Of a stretch of DNA of 64,000 nt, positions 1 to 7,219 are shown one piece after another. Position 1 is the stretch's first letter. The number at the start of each line of letters is the position of its first letter. The position numbers and the translations under genes were made by a program. This DNA is from Pseudonocardia sp. ICBG1293 (GTDB lineage Bacteria; Actinomycetota; Actinomycetes; Mycobacteriales; Pseudonocardiaceae). The notes beneath the pieces were generated by a model that saw only the letters and a program-made list of their open reading frames with translations, did no database searches and was not told the DNA's origin. The stretch spans positions 62,001-126,000 of the forward strand of contig NZ_JAHLEL010000053.1 of NCBI RefSeq assembly GCF_020131355.1, read 5' to 3'.

Positions 1-1280
1 CCTGCCGCGACGAGAAGGGAGCGGCGGTTGCCCGATCCTGACCAGCACCCGACCGGGTTCGCGGTGTTCTGCGGCCTGGACGTGGGCAAGTCCGAACACC
101 ACGCCTGCGCGGTCGACACCAACGGGAAGCGGGTGCACGACAAGGCCCTGCCCAACGACGAATCGGCGCTGCGCACCGTGCTGTCCGGGCTGGCCGAGCA
201 CGGCGCGGTGCTGATGGTCATCGACCAGCCCGCCTCGATCGGAGCGCTGGCCATCGCCGTCGCTCGTGATCTGGGGATCACGGTGGCCTACCTGCCCGGG
301 CTGGCGATGCGCCGCATCGCCGACCTGCATCCCGGGCAGGCCAAGACCGACGCCCGCGACGCCCACGTGATCGCCGAGGCCGCCCGGACGATGCCGCACA
401 CCCTGCGCCGGGTCGGCACCGACGACGAGACCCTCGCCGAACTCACTGTGCTCGCCGGTTACGACGATGACCTGGCTGGGCAGAGCACCCGGCTGACGAA
501 CCGGCTGCGCGACGCCCTGCTGCATGTTCATCCCGCCCTGGAACGCCTGCTCGGGCCACGCCTGGACCGCGGTGGCGTGCTCGACCTGCTCGCGGCCGCG
601 CCCACCCCGCAAGCCCTGCGAGAGCTCGGCGCTGACGGGATCGCCGAGACGATGCGGGCCCGGTCGCCTCGACTGGCCCGCACCCTTCCCGCCCAGATCC
701 TGACCTCGCTCGACGCCCAGAGCCTGACCGTTCCCGGCACGGCCGCGTTCGCCCGTGTCATCACCGGCGTCGCCGGGCAGCTGCGCCAGGTCCACACCGA
801 ACGCGACCAGCTCGCCGACGAGCTCGAAGCCCGCCTGGAGGCCCACCCTCTTGGACCGGTCCTGACCTCGATGCCCGGACTCGGGGTCAGGACCGCCATC
901 AAGATCCTCACCATCGTCGGCGACGGCTCCGGGTTCCCCACCGCCGGGCACCTCGCCGCTTACGCCGGCCTCGCCCCAGTCACCCGCCGCTCCGGCACCT
1001 CGATCAAAGGCGAAACCCGATCCCAGCGCGGCAACCACGCCCTGAAATCCGCGCTGTTCCTGTCCGCATTCGCCGCCCTGGCCGACCCCGCCAGCCGCGC
1101 CTACTACGACCGCAAACGAGCCGCCGGCAAACGACACAACGCCGCCCTGATCTGCCTCGCCCGACGCCGCACCGACGTCATCTACGCCATGCTCCGCGAC
1201 CGCCGCCCCTACAACCCGCCCACGGTCAACAACCCCGATCCAGAACTCGCCGCCGCTTGACGAACCCATAGAGACACCCC
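1..1280 (+). mobile_element. IS110-family insertion sequence, left end outside window
   Basis: A single IS110-type transposase gene fills this stretch, and its right end lies a few bases past the stop codon, between about 1261 and 1284, where the sequence turns into malic-enzyme coding sequence on the other strand. IS110 elements typically lack terminal inverted repeats, and none is visible. In the IS110 subgroup the non-coding end that carries the guide (bridge) RNA lies upstream of the transposase gene, so it would be off the left edge here. The exact right boundary cannot be fixed without the uninterrupted target site. Confidence 0.75.
28..1260 (+). CDS. IS110-family transposase (DEDD/serine recombinase)
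   Basis: 410 residues, TTG start 7 nt after a GAGAAGGGA ribosome binding site. The N-terminal RuvC-like DEDD domain shows D18 (GLDVGK), an acidic residue at D66 (VIDQPA) where many relatives have E, and D108/D111 (KTDARD). The C-terminal Transposase_20 domain (about 280-350) has the helix-hairpin region MPGLGVRTA and the putative catalytic serine S322 in RRSGTS. Length and both domains look complete, so the enzyme may be active. IS110 transposases perform RNA-guided recombination at a short target core. The gene lies head-on against a broken malic-enzyme gene. Identification as IS110 is firm; activity is inferred. Confidence 0.93.
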   Translation: MPDPDQHPTGFAVFCGLDVGKSEHHACAVDTNGKRVHDKALPNDESALRTVLSGLAEHGAVLMVIDQPASIGALAIAVARDLGITVAYLPGLAMRRIADLHPGQAKTDARDAHVIAEAARTMPHTLRRVGTDDETLAELTVLAGYDDDLAGQSTRLTNRLRDALLHVHPALERLLGPRLDRGGVLDLLAAAPTPQALRELGADGIAETMRARSPRLARTLPAQILTSLDAQSLTVPGTAAFARVITGVAGQLRQVHTERDQLADELEARLEAHPLGPVLTSMPGLGVRTAIKILTIVGDGSGFPTAGHLAAYAGLAPVTRRSGTSIKGETRSQRGNHALKSALFLSAFAALADPASRAYYDRKRAAGKRHNAALICLARRRTDVIYAMLRDRRPYNPPTVNNPDPELAAA

Positions 1281-1281
1281 C

Positions 1282-2033
1282 CCGGTGACCCCGCGCGGGT
1301 TGGTGACGGCGGCGAGTGCGGCCTTCTCCCCGCCGCGGCCGGCGTCGACGACCCCGCGCGAGTCCAGCAGCACGACGTCCGAGGCCCCCGCGGTCAGCAG
1401 GATCCGGGCGCAGGCGATGCCGGCCGCACCCGCACCGGAGATGACGATGCGCAGGTCCGCCAGCGACCGGTCCTGCACCCGGCAGGCGCCGTCCAGGGCC
1501 GCGAGCAGCACCACGGCGGTGCCGTGCTGGTCGTCGTGCATGACCGGGCAGTCCAGGGCCTCGACCAGACGGCGCTCCAGCTCGAAGCAGCGCGGCGCGG
1601 CGACGTCCTCGAGGTTGACCGCGCCGAAGGTCGGCCGCAGCCGGACCAGGGTCTCCACGATCTCCTCGACGTCGGTGGTGTCGAGGACCAGCGGGATCGA
1701 GTCGAGCCCGGCGAAGGACTTGAACAGCGCCGACTTGCCCTCCATCACCGGCAGCGACGCGCGCGGGCCGATGTCGCCGAGGCCGAGCACCGCGGTGCCG
1801 TCGCTGACGACGGCGACCAGCCGGTGCGCCCAGGTGTAGCGGGCGGCGAGCGAGGTGTCGTCGGCGATCGCGCGGCAGACGTCCGCGACGCCGGGGGTGT
1901 AGGCGATCGACAGGTCGCGCTCGTCGGCGAGCGGCGCGGTGAGCCCGGTCGCGAGCTTGCCGCCCTCGTGTGCGCCGAACACCTCGTGCCGGTCGGGGGC
2001 GGAACGCGCGGTCGGGTCCTGGGCGAGCGTCAT
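1282..2033 (-). pseudogene. NAD(P)-dependent malic enzyme, 3' end lost at the IS110 junction
   Basis: About 250 residues match the front of the malic enzyme family (malate to pyruvate plus CO2): AYTPGV with the general-acid tyrosine, GLGDIG, MEGKSALFKSFAG with the catalytic lysine, the metal-binding HDDQHGT, and the nucleotide-binding GAGAAGIACARILL. The family sequence stops after NPRGVTGG; the frame then runs into the insertion sequence with unrelated residues and ends at 1209. The rest of the NAD domain (usually about 130 more residues) is missing. The ATG at 2033 follows a GGAG 7 nt upstream; an in-frame start further upstream has no such support. The missing part may lie beyond the left window edge on the far side of the element. 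Confidence 0.85.
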
Positions 2034-2264
2034 GGGAAGACTCCACGGGTGGTGCGGTACGAGAGCGGCGCACGGACGCGCCTGCCGTTGCACCGGGCGT
2101 CGCGGGTTGACGTCGACCTGCTCGCGGTGCCGGACGGCCATCCCGCGCGCCGCGCCGGGATAGGGGCGCCGCGCCGGGACGAGCTGTCGGATCTGTCGCC
2201 GAGTCTAACCGGGTGGACGCCGGGAACCGGTCACCCGGCGCGTCCGGAGTGGCCACCCGCACAT

Positions 2265-2294
2265 GACGGGCGTACGGATCACCGCACGCCCGTC
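2265..2294 (-). terminator. Hairpin downstream of the protease gene
   Basis: Arms GACGGGCGT and ACGCCCGTC (9 bp) with a 12-nt loop lie 20 bp past the protease stop codon. No T-tract, as usual for high-GC actinobacteria. Confidence 0.5.
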
Positions 2295-2313
2295 CCAGGA
2301 GCCGTGTGCCGGG

Positions 2314-3324
2314 TCAGCGCAGCGGGGCCGGGGTGAGGTCGGGCAGCGGGAGCGGGAGCAGCGAGGGGCCGGTCGGCAGCTCGGTCAGCGGCAGCACCCC
2401 GGGACTGAACGGGACCCGCCCGGGGACGACCTCCAGCGCGCCGACCTCGCCGTAGCGCTCGGCGTAGGCCAGCGCGCGGGCGATGTCGGTGACCCCGTTG
2501 GTGTTGGTCGGCAGCATCAGGCTCGACAGCAGCCCGAAGGCGCGGCCGCGGGCGTCGAGGTAGCCCGAGCCCGAGTCACCCGGGACCCCCGGCGGGGTGG
2601 TGAGCACGACGTGCGTGCGCGGCCCCTCGGGCTGCCCCAGGCTCAGCCCCTGCTTGTACGGCGTGGCCACGAGCTGGTTGGGCTGGAAGCTGTAGACCTT
2701 CTCCCCCTGCTCGGTCCCGTCGGTGTCGAGCCCGGTCGGCCCGCCGAAGCCGGGGACCGTCGGGTCGGCGACCGCCGCCGCGGCCGGACTCAGCTCGATC
2801 AGCGAGAGGTCGTTGTAGAGGCACAGCTGCGGGTCGGTCTCGCCGCGGTCCTGCATGACCGCCCAGGAGTTGTAGGCGACCCGGCCGGTGTAGTTCCGCC
2901 CGTCGCGGCCGCGGATGCCGACCTCGATGCCCTCGGGCATCACCGGCTCGCGGCAGCCGTCCACCGAGGACATGGCGTCCTCGCCCGCCATGCAGTGCGC
3001 GGCCGCGCCCAGGTAGAGCGCACCGGAGGGGGCGCTCTGGTGCTCGGCCCCCCGCCCGCCGGGCTCGTCCCGCCTGCCGTCCTGCCCGGCGGCGGGGGTG
3101 TAGAGGAAGTTCGCGGTGCAGAGCTCGGCGCCACCGGTGACCGGGGTCGCGACCTGCACGCCCGGCCCGATCGCACCCGCCTGCGCCTGCGGGTCGGGCT
3201 GTGCCGCCACCGCGGTGCCCGCGGCGACGGGCGCGGTGAGCGCCGCGGTGAGCGCCAGGCCCGCCGCGGCGGCGATCCCGGCGATGCGTCGCCGTGCGGG
3301 GCGGCGGGAGAACTGCGACGACAT
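2314..3324 (-). CDS. Secreted trypsin-like serine protease
   Basis: 336 residues. An N-terminal signal peptide (Arg-rich stretch at 7-13, hydrophobic core about 14-40, AVAA cleavage region) predicts export. The chymotrypsin-fold triad is visible: H110 in AAHC, D172 in NDLSLIEL, and S251 in GDSGSG. Cysteines at 69, 111, 124 and 168 could form disulfides. ATG at 3324 is chosen because GAGGAG sits 4 nt upstream; an ATG 36 nt further up has no such site. Substrate unknown. The gene stands alone with its own hairpin terminator. Related actinobacterial proteins are annotated as S1-family trypsin-like peptidases; the proline- and leucine-rich tail (last 30 residues) looks unstructured. Confidence 0.85.
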   Translation of the reverse strand: MSSQFSRRPARRRIAGIAAAAGLALTAALTAPVAAGTAVAAQPDPQAQAGAIGPGVQVATPVTGGAELCTANFLYTPAAGQDGRRDEPGGRGAEHQSAPSGALYLGAAAHCMAGEDAMSSVDGCREPVMPEGIEVGIRGRDGRNYTGRVAYNSWAVMQDRGETDPQLCLYNDLSLIELSPAAAAVADPTVPGFGGPTGLDTDGTEQGEKVYSFQPNQLVATPYKQGLSLGQPEGPRTHVVLTTPPGVPGDSGSGYLDARGRAFGLLSSLMLPTNTNGVTDIARALAYAERYGEVGALEVVPGRVPFSPGVLPLTELPTGPSLLPLPLPDLTPAPLR

Positions 3325-3485
3325 GACGCTCCTCGGCTCGTGGTCCGCCACGGATCTCACCCGACCCGGCCACGCTGCGGGTACGGCGCGCCCGGCGGAC
3401 TCCCCGGTCGGGGACGGATCCGACCCGACCGGGCGACGTGATCACCGCGAGCGTCCCGGAGCGTCCGCGACTAGCGTCGCCGCCC

Positions 3486-4106
3486 GTGAGCACCAACGCC
3501 GATCCGGACGGACGGATCCTCCTGCTGCGCCACGGCGAGACCGAGTGGTCGCGCACCGGGAAGCACACCGGCCGCACCGACGTCCCGCTGACCGACGAGG
3601 GCCGCGACGCCGCCCGCCGGGTGCGCGACGCGCTGGCCCTGGTCCGCCACGACGCCCCGCCCGCCCGGGTGCTGTGCTCCCCGCGCACGCGCGCGAGGGA
3701 CACCGCCGAGCTGGCCGGGCTGCGGGTGGACGCGGTCGACGACCGGCTCGCCGAGTGGGACTACGGCGACAACGAGGGCTGGACCACGCCGCAGATCCGC
3801 GGGTCCCTACCCGGCTGGACGATCTGGGACGGCCCGTGGCCCGGCGGCGAGACCCCCGACGACGTCGCGGCGCGGGCCGACGCCGTGCTGGGCGACGCAC
3901 GGGCCCTGCTCGACCACGGCGACGTCGTCCTGGTGGGGCACGGCCACTTCTCCCGGGTGCTGACGGCCCGCTGGATCGGGTTGCCCGCGAGTGGTGGGGT
4001 GCACTTCCGTGTGGACCCGGCCGGGGTCAGCGTGCTGGGGTTCGAACGCGGGGTGCCCCGCCTCGACCACGTCAACCAGCGACCCACCCCCGCGGAGGAC
4101 CGGTGA
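3486..4106 (+). CDS. Histidine phosphatase family protein (gpm2/Rv3214-like acid phosphatase)
   Basis: 206 residues. The N-terminal RHGETEW motif carries the phospho-accepting histidine; the second catalytic histidine is in GHGHFSR near residue 155, and the acid/base glutamate is likely in AEWDYGDNEG. These proteins were named phosphoglycerate mutases but the M. tuberculosis relative Rv3214 behaves as an acid phosphatase, and the neighbours (GNAT protein, small membrane protein, DAG kinase, whiB1) match that locus. GTG start supported by a TAGCGT hexamer (3472-3477) 8 nt upstream with no ribosome binding site, the leaderless pattern. Its stop overlaps the next start (GTGA), so the GNAT gene is translationally coupled. 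Confidence 0.88.
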   Translation: MSTNADPDGRILLLRHGETEWSRTGKHTGRTDVPLTDEGRDAARRVRDALALVRHDAPPARVLCSPRTRARDTAELAGLRVDAVDDRLAEWDYGDNEGWTTPQIRGSLPGWTIWDGPWPGGETPDDVAARADAVLGDARALLDHGDVVLVGHGHFSRVLTARWIGLPASGGVHFRVDPAGVSVLGFERGVPRLDHVNQRPTPAEDR

Positions 4107-4594
4107 GCGTCCGCACGGCCACCCCCGACGACGTCCCGGTGATGGTCCGGCTCGTGCACGAGCTGGCCGACTACGAGAAGGCCGCGCACGAGTGCGGTCT
4201 GACCGAGGACCAGCTACGGGCCGCGCTGTTCGGCCCGGACCCGTCGGCCGGGGCGTTCGTGGCCGTCGACGACGACGGCACGGTCGTCGGCACGGCCATC
4301 TGGTTCCGCACGTTCTCCACCTGGGAGGGCGTCGCCGGGATCCACCTGGAGGACCTCTACGTCCGGCCCGGGGCCCGCGGCGGCGGGCACGGTGCGGCGC
4401 TGCTGGCCGCGTTGGCCGCGGAGGTCACCCGGCGCGGCTGGGCCCGCCTGGAGTGGGACGTCCTGGACTGGAACACCCCGGCGATCGGTTTCTACGACGC
4501 GATCGGGGCCGCACCCCACGACGGCTGGACGACCTACCGGCTCACCGGCGACCGGCTGACCGCGCTGGCCGGGCGGGACACCGCGGGCCGCTAG
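4103..4594 (+). CDS. GNAT-family N-acetyltransferase
   Basis: 163 residues covering one GNAT fold: N-terminal VRTATPDDVP, the central beta strands with HLEDLYVRPGARGGGHGAAL, where the R/Q-x-x-G-x-G/A-type acetyl-CoA loop is GARGGGHG, and the C-terminal NTPAIGFYDAIGA typical of the fold. It resembles the diamine/thialysine acetyltransferase group by the LEDLYV and EWDVLDWN motifs, so an amine substrate is likely but not proven. GTG overlaps the stop of the phosphatase gene by 4 bp, and its own TAG shares the palindrome CTAG with the convergent membrane-protein gene. Confidence 0.87.
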   Translation: MSVRTATPDDVPVMVRLVHELADYEKAAHECGLTEDQLRAALFGPDPSAGAFVAVDDDGTVVGTAIWFRTFSTWEGVAGIHLEDLYVRPGARGGGHGAALLAALAAEVTRRGWARLEWDVLDWNTPAIGFYDAIGAAPHDGWTTYRLTGDRLTALAGRDTAGR

Positions 4595-5019
4595 TCGTCG
4601 GGGTACTCGTCGCCCATCGACCAGCGCCGGGCCTGTTCGCTGATCAGCATCAGGAACGTGAACAGCACGAACAGCCCGCAGACGATGCCCCACAGCAGCT
4701 GACGGCTGGGGCCCAGGGCGTAGTAGATGGCCGGGAACAGCAGCAGCTGCACGACGATCGCCGGGGTGCGGCAGCCGTGCACCCCGCGGACCAGGCCGTA
4801 CCCCACGCCCGCCACGGCGGCCGCCAGGACCACGAAGATGCCCGCCTCGGCCAGCCCGTAGTAGAGCCGGGCTCCCCCGGCCTCCAGGGCGCGCACGCCC
4901 AGCACGACCGCGAGGACCGCACCGACGGCTCCCTCGGCAGCGACGAGCACACCGGCCACCCGCACGTTCTCCGGCGGTCGTTCCCGCGTCGCGGGGCGGT
5001 CGTCGCGGTCATCGGCCAC
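4591..5019 (-). CDS. Small integral membrane protein (Rv3217c-like)
   Basis: 142 residues with an acidic N-terminus and four predicted membrane helices (about 20-45, 52-78, 86-104, 108-126), then a short charged tail. No catalytic motif; function unknown. Position between a GNAT gene and a DAG kinase-like gene matches the M. tuberculosis Rv3217c locus, and the length agrees. GTG start with TATCCT (5026-5031) 6 nt upstream, the leaderless pattern. Its stop and that of the convergent GNAT gene overlap within CTAG, leaving no room for a terminator. Confidence 0.8.
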   Translation of the reverse strand: MADDRDDRPATRERPPENVRVAGVLVAAEGAVGAVLAVVLGVRALEAGGARLYYGLAEAGIFVVLAAAVAGVGYGLVRGVHGCRTPAIVVQLLLFPAIYYALGPSRQLLWGIVCGLFVLFTFLMLISEQARRWSMGDEYPDD

Positions 5020-5102
5020 CCGCCGAGGATAGGACGCCCGCCACGGGGGGCGCCGCCGGGCGGCCGACGGACCGGCCGGTGCGCGGTCGATACAGTCGGC
5101 CC

Positions 5103-6053
5103 GTGCGCGCGATGCTCGTGGTCAACCCTCAGGCCACGTCCACCACCGCCGCCGGCCGGGACGTGCTCACCAAGGCCCTGGCCAGCGAGCTGAAGCTCGA
5201 CGTCCTGCAGACCCGCTACCGGGGCCACGCGGCGGAGGCGACCGCGGCGGCCGTGGCGGACGGCGTCGAGCTCGTCGTCGCGCTCGGGGGCGACGGCACG
5301 GTGAACGAGGTCGTGAACGGGCTGCTGGCCGCACAGACCGGCTCGGGCAGCGGCGCCCCGCGGCCGGACCCGGACGCCACGGCGATGCTGGCGGTGGTCC
5401 CCGGCGGCTCGGCGAACGTGTTCGCCCGTGCCCTGGACATGCCGCGCGACCCGGTCGAGGCGACCGGGCACGTGCTCACCGCGCTGGCGCAGCGGCGACG
5501 GCGGCTGGTCGGCCTCGGCTGGGCCGACGACCGCTGGTTCACCTTCAACGCCGGGATGGGCTGGGACGCCGAGGTGGTGGCCGCCGTAGAGCGCGCCCGC
5601 GCGCAGGGGCACGAGGCCAGCCCCGGTCGCTACGCGCTGACCGCGATCGCCCAGTACCTCGCACAGCTGCGCCGGCCGCCGTCGATGACGGTGGAGCTGC
5701 CGGACGCGGCCCCGCTGCCCGGGGTGCGGCTGGCGTTCGTCTCCAACACCGACCCGTGGACCTTCCTGTCCGGCCGCGCGGTACGGACCAACCCCCGCTC
5801 CTCGTTCGGCAGCGGGCTGGGCCTGTTCGCGCTCACCGGGCTGGGACCGCGGACGATCGCCTCGACGCTGCGCCAGATCCTGTCCGCGGACGGCGACCCG
5901 CACGGGCGGCACATCGTGCGCCACGACGCCGTCGGCCGGGTGCGGATCAGCTCGGACCAGCCCCTCGCCCTGCAGCTCGACGGCGACCACCTCGGAATGC
6001 GCACCGATGTGGAATTCCTCAGCGTGCCCGGAGCGTTACGCGTCGTCGTGTGA
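5103..6053 (+). CDS. Diacylglycerol/lipid kinase family protein (Rv3218-like)
   Basis: 316 residues. The N-terminal DAGK catalytic domain has the start MLVVNPQAT, the nucleotide-binding GGDGTVNEVVNGL near residue 60, and PGGSANVFARAL near residue 100. The C-terminal half has the beta-sandwich fold of the YegS/DgkB group ending with LQLDGDHLG. Enzymes of this family phosphorylate lipid hydroxyls such as diacylglycerol or sphingoid bases; the true substrate here is unknown. GTG 5103 is preferred because TACAGT (5091-5096) lies 6 nt before it (leaderless pattern) and the family begins right at this point. Downstream comes the long whiB1 control region. Confidence 0.88.
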   Translation: MRAMLVVNPQATSTTAAGRDVLTKALASELKLDVLQTRYRGHAAEATAAAVADGVELVVALGGDGTVNEVVNGLLAAQTGSGSGAPRPDPDATAMLAVVPGGSANVFARALDMPRDPVEATGHVLTALAQRRRRLVGLGWADDRWFTFNAGMGWDAEVVAAVERARAQGHEASPGRYALTAIAQYLAQLRRPPSMTVELPDAAPLPGVRLAFVSNTDPWTFLSGRAVRTNPRSSFGSGLGLFALTGLGPRTIASTLRQILSADGDPHGRHIVRHDAVGRVRISSDQPLALQLDGDHLGMRTDVEFLSVPGALRVVV

Positions 6054-6529
6054 GACGGACGGTTCGTCGCGCCCCGTGCGGGCGCTCACACACGCCGGAG
6101 TGAGCAACCCCGCCATTCACCGATGTGAGCGGACCGTCGGTCCCGTTGGGGCTTACACCAGGCCAAACCGGTGATCCAAGGTGGTCCCTACGCAAGCGAG
6201 GCCACGAGCAACGCCGCTCGTGGAGGTTCCGTCCCACCGGGCCGACCCCCTCCTGTGAGGGGTGTCCGGGTCGACACCGTTTTCGGGTGGCCGATTCCGA
6301 GTGGGACAGGGACACTGGATCGTGGAACCGGCCCAGGGCGGCTCGAAGTCCCGGGCACTGGTCTGTCTGCGTGCGTTCCCTATGAGGGTGCTCACGCATC
6401 TGCGAGCAGTTTCCCATTGAGGACCGCGGCAGCTCGTGAAAGTATTCACAAGCTGCGAAACATGCACGTAACACCAAGCGCACAGACGATCGGCGCGACC
6501 CCGATCGCGCACCAGAGGAGAAAGTGATC
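6054..6529 (+). other. Non-coding whiB1 upstream region
   Basis: 476 bp without a plausible gene. It contains an inverted repeat GCTCAC-N10-GTGAGC (6084-6105) soon after the kinase gene, which could terminate it, and the CRP-type palindrome at 6436-6449. The last 100 bp are less GC-rich than the surroundings. A possible -10/-35 pair is TTCACA (6445-6450) and TAACAC (6469-6474), 18 bp apart, but the -10 is a poor match. The middle part (about 6120-6400) shows no recognisable element; a long leader or small RNA cannot be excluded. Confidence 0.6.
6435..6450 (+). promoter_or_regulatory. CRP/Cmr-type binding site upstream of whiB1
   Basis: CGTGAAAGTATTCACA contains GTGA-N6-TCAC, the core of the actinobacterial CRP consensus, centred about 87 bp before the whiB1 ATG. 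In M. tuberculosis whiB1 is controlled by CRP (Rv3676) from sites in its promoter. The right half overlaps the candidate -35, which would allow repression or activation. Binding is inferred. Confidence 0.6.
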
Positions 6530-6781
6530 ATGGACTGGCGTCACGACGCGATCTGCCGCGACGAGGACCCGGAGCTGTTCTTCCCGGTCGGCACCAGCGG
6601 CCCTGCCCTGATGCAGATCGCGGAGGCCAAGAGCGTGTGCCGGCGTTGCCCGGTCACCGAGTCGTGCCTGCAGTGGGCACTCGAGTCCGGCCAGGACGCG
6701 GGTGTCTGGGGCGGCATGAGCGAGGACGAGCGGCGCGCCCTGAAGCGGCGCAGCACTCGTCCGCGCGCTCGCACCGCGTAG
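6530..6781 (+). CDS. whiB1: WhiB1-type iron-sulfur transcription factor
   Basis: 83 residues. The four cluster-ligating cysteines are C9, C37, C40 and C46 (C-x27-C-x2-C-x5-C), followed by the GVWGG turn and the basic tail ALKRRSTRPRART used for DNA contact. The sequence is closely similar to mycobacterial WhiB1, an essential nitric-oxide-responsive [4Fe-4S] protein that binds region 4 of the primary sigma factor. ATG 6530 is preferred because GAGGAG ends 9 nt before it; the in-frame GTG at 6524 leaves only 3 nt. Monocistronic: a long control region precedes it and a hairpin follows. The neighbour pdtaS on the opposite strand matches the mycobacterial order. Confidence 0.95.
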   Translation: MDWRHDAICRDEDPELFFPVGTSGPALMQIAEAKSVCRRCPVTESCLQWALESGQDAGVWGGMSEDERRALKRRSTRPRARTA

Positions 6782-7219
6782 ACAGCCCGGGCACGAGCCC
6801 GGACCGCTGCGACAGCGGGAACCGTCGCAGTAGATCTGTGCAGTACTCGAAGCGGTACTCGAGAGAACTGAAGAAGTAGCTCCCCGACCTCGGGCCCGTA
6901 GCCGGACGCCACCGGCCACGGGCCCGAGGTGCGTTCGGGGTGATCTGCCACCCCGGCGTGAGGGTCGACCACGGTGCCGGCGCGACCACGGCACCGGGAT
7001 CAACGGTCACGCGACGAGCGTATCCGGTGCCCTCCGGCCCCCCGTCCACGCCCCGGGTCACCGGGAGTGACCGGGACCGGTCACCCGCCGCACCGCAGCA
7101 ACCGCCCGGGGACGACGGGGGCCCGAGCCGTTGCCTCGCGGGCCCCCTCGCCCGTTGCTCCCGGAGCCGCTCCCGCGGCCGGTGGGGCGACGCGAGCTGC
7201 CCCACGGGCCCGGGTGGGG
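6782..7219. other. Intergenic region between whiB1 and pdtaS (tail to tail)
   Basis: 438 bp between two convergent genes. It holds small stem-loops directly after whiB1 (CTGCGAC 6807-6813 with GTCGCAG 6824-6830), two direct copies of GTACTCGA near 6843-6861, and the strong hairpin at 6887-6930. From 6931 to 7219 I see only high-GC sequence with scattered GGTCACC-like words and no gene. Confidence 0.6.
6887..6930 (+). terminator. Hairpin downstream of whiB1
   Basis: Arms ACCTCGGGCCCGT (6887-6899) and ACGGGCCCGAGGT (6918-6930), a perfect 13-bp stem; the 18-nt loop can pair further. It lies about 105 bp past the whiB1 stop and could also stop pdtaS transcription from the other side. Confidence 0.75.

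Noticed and set aside
1209..1281. C-terminal residues of the malic-enzyme frame past NPRGVTGG
   Set aside because: This part is read out of the insertion sequence in antisense to the transposase end and has no family similarity.
6445..6474. Firm whiB1 promoter call from TTCACA and TAACAC
   Set aside because: Spacing is acceptable but the -10 is a poor match, so it is mentioned only as a possibility within the upstream region.
6838..6879. 13-codon ORF after whiB1 (VQYSKRYSRELKK)
   Set aside because: Unusual AAG/AGA-rich codons drew attention, but there is no ribosome binding site and the length is too short to support a gene.
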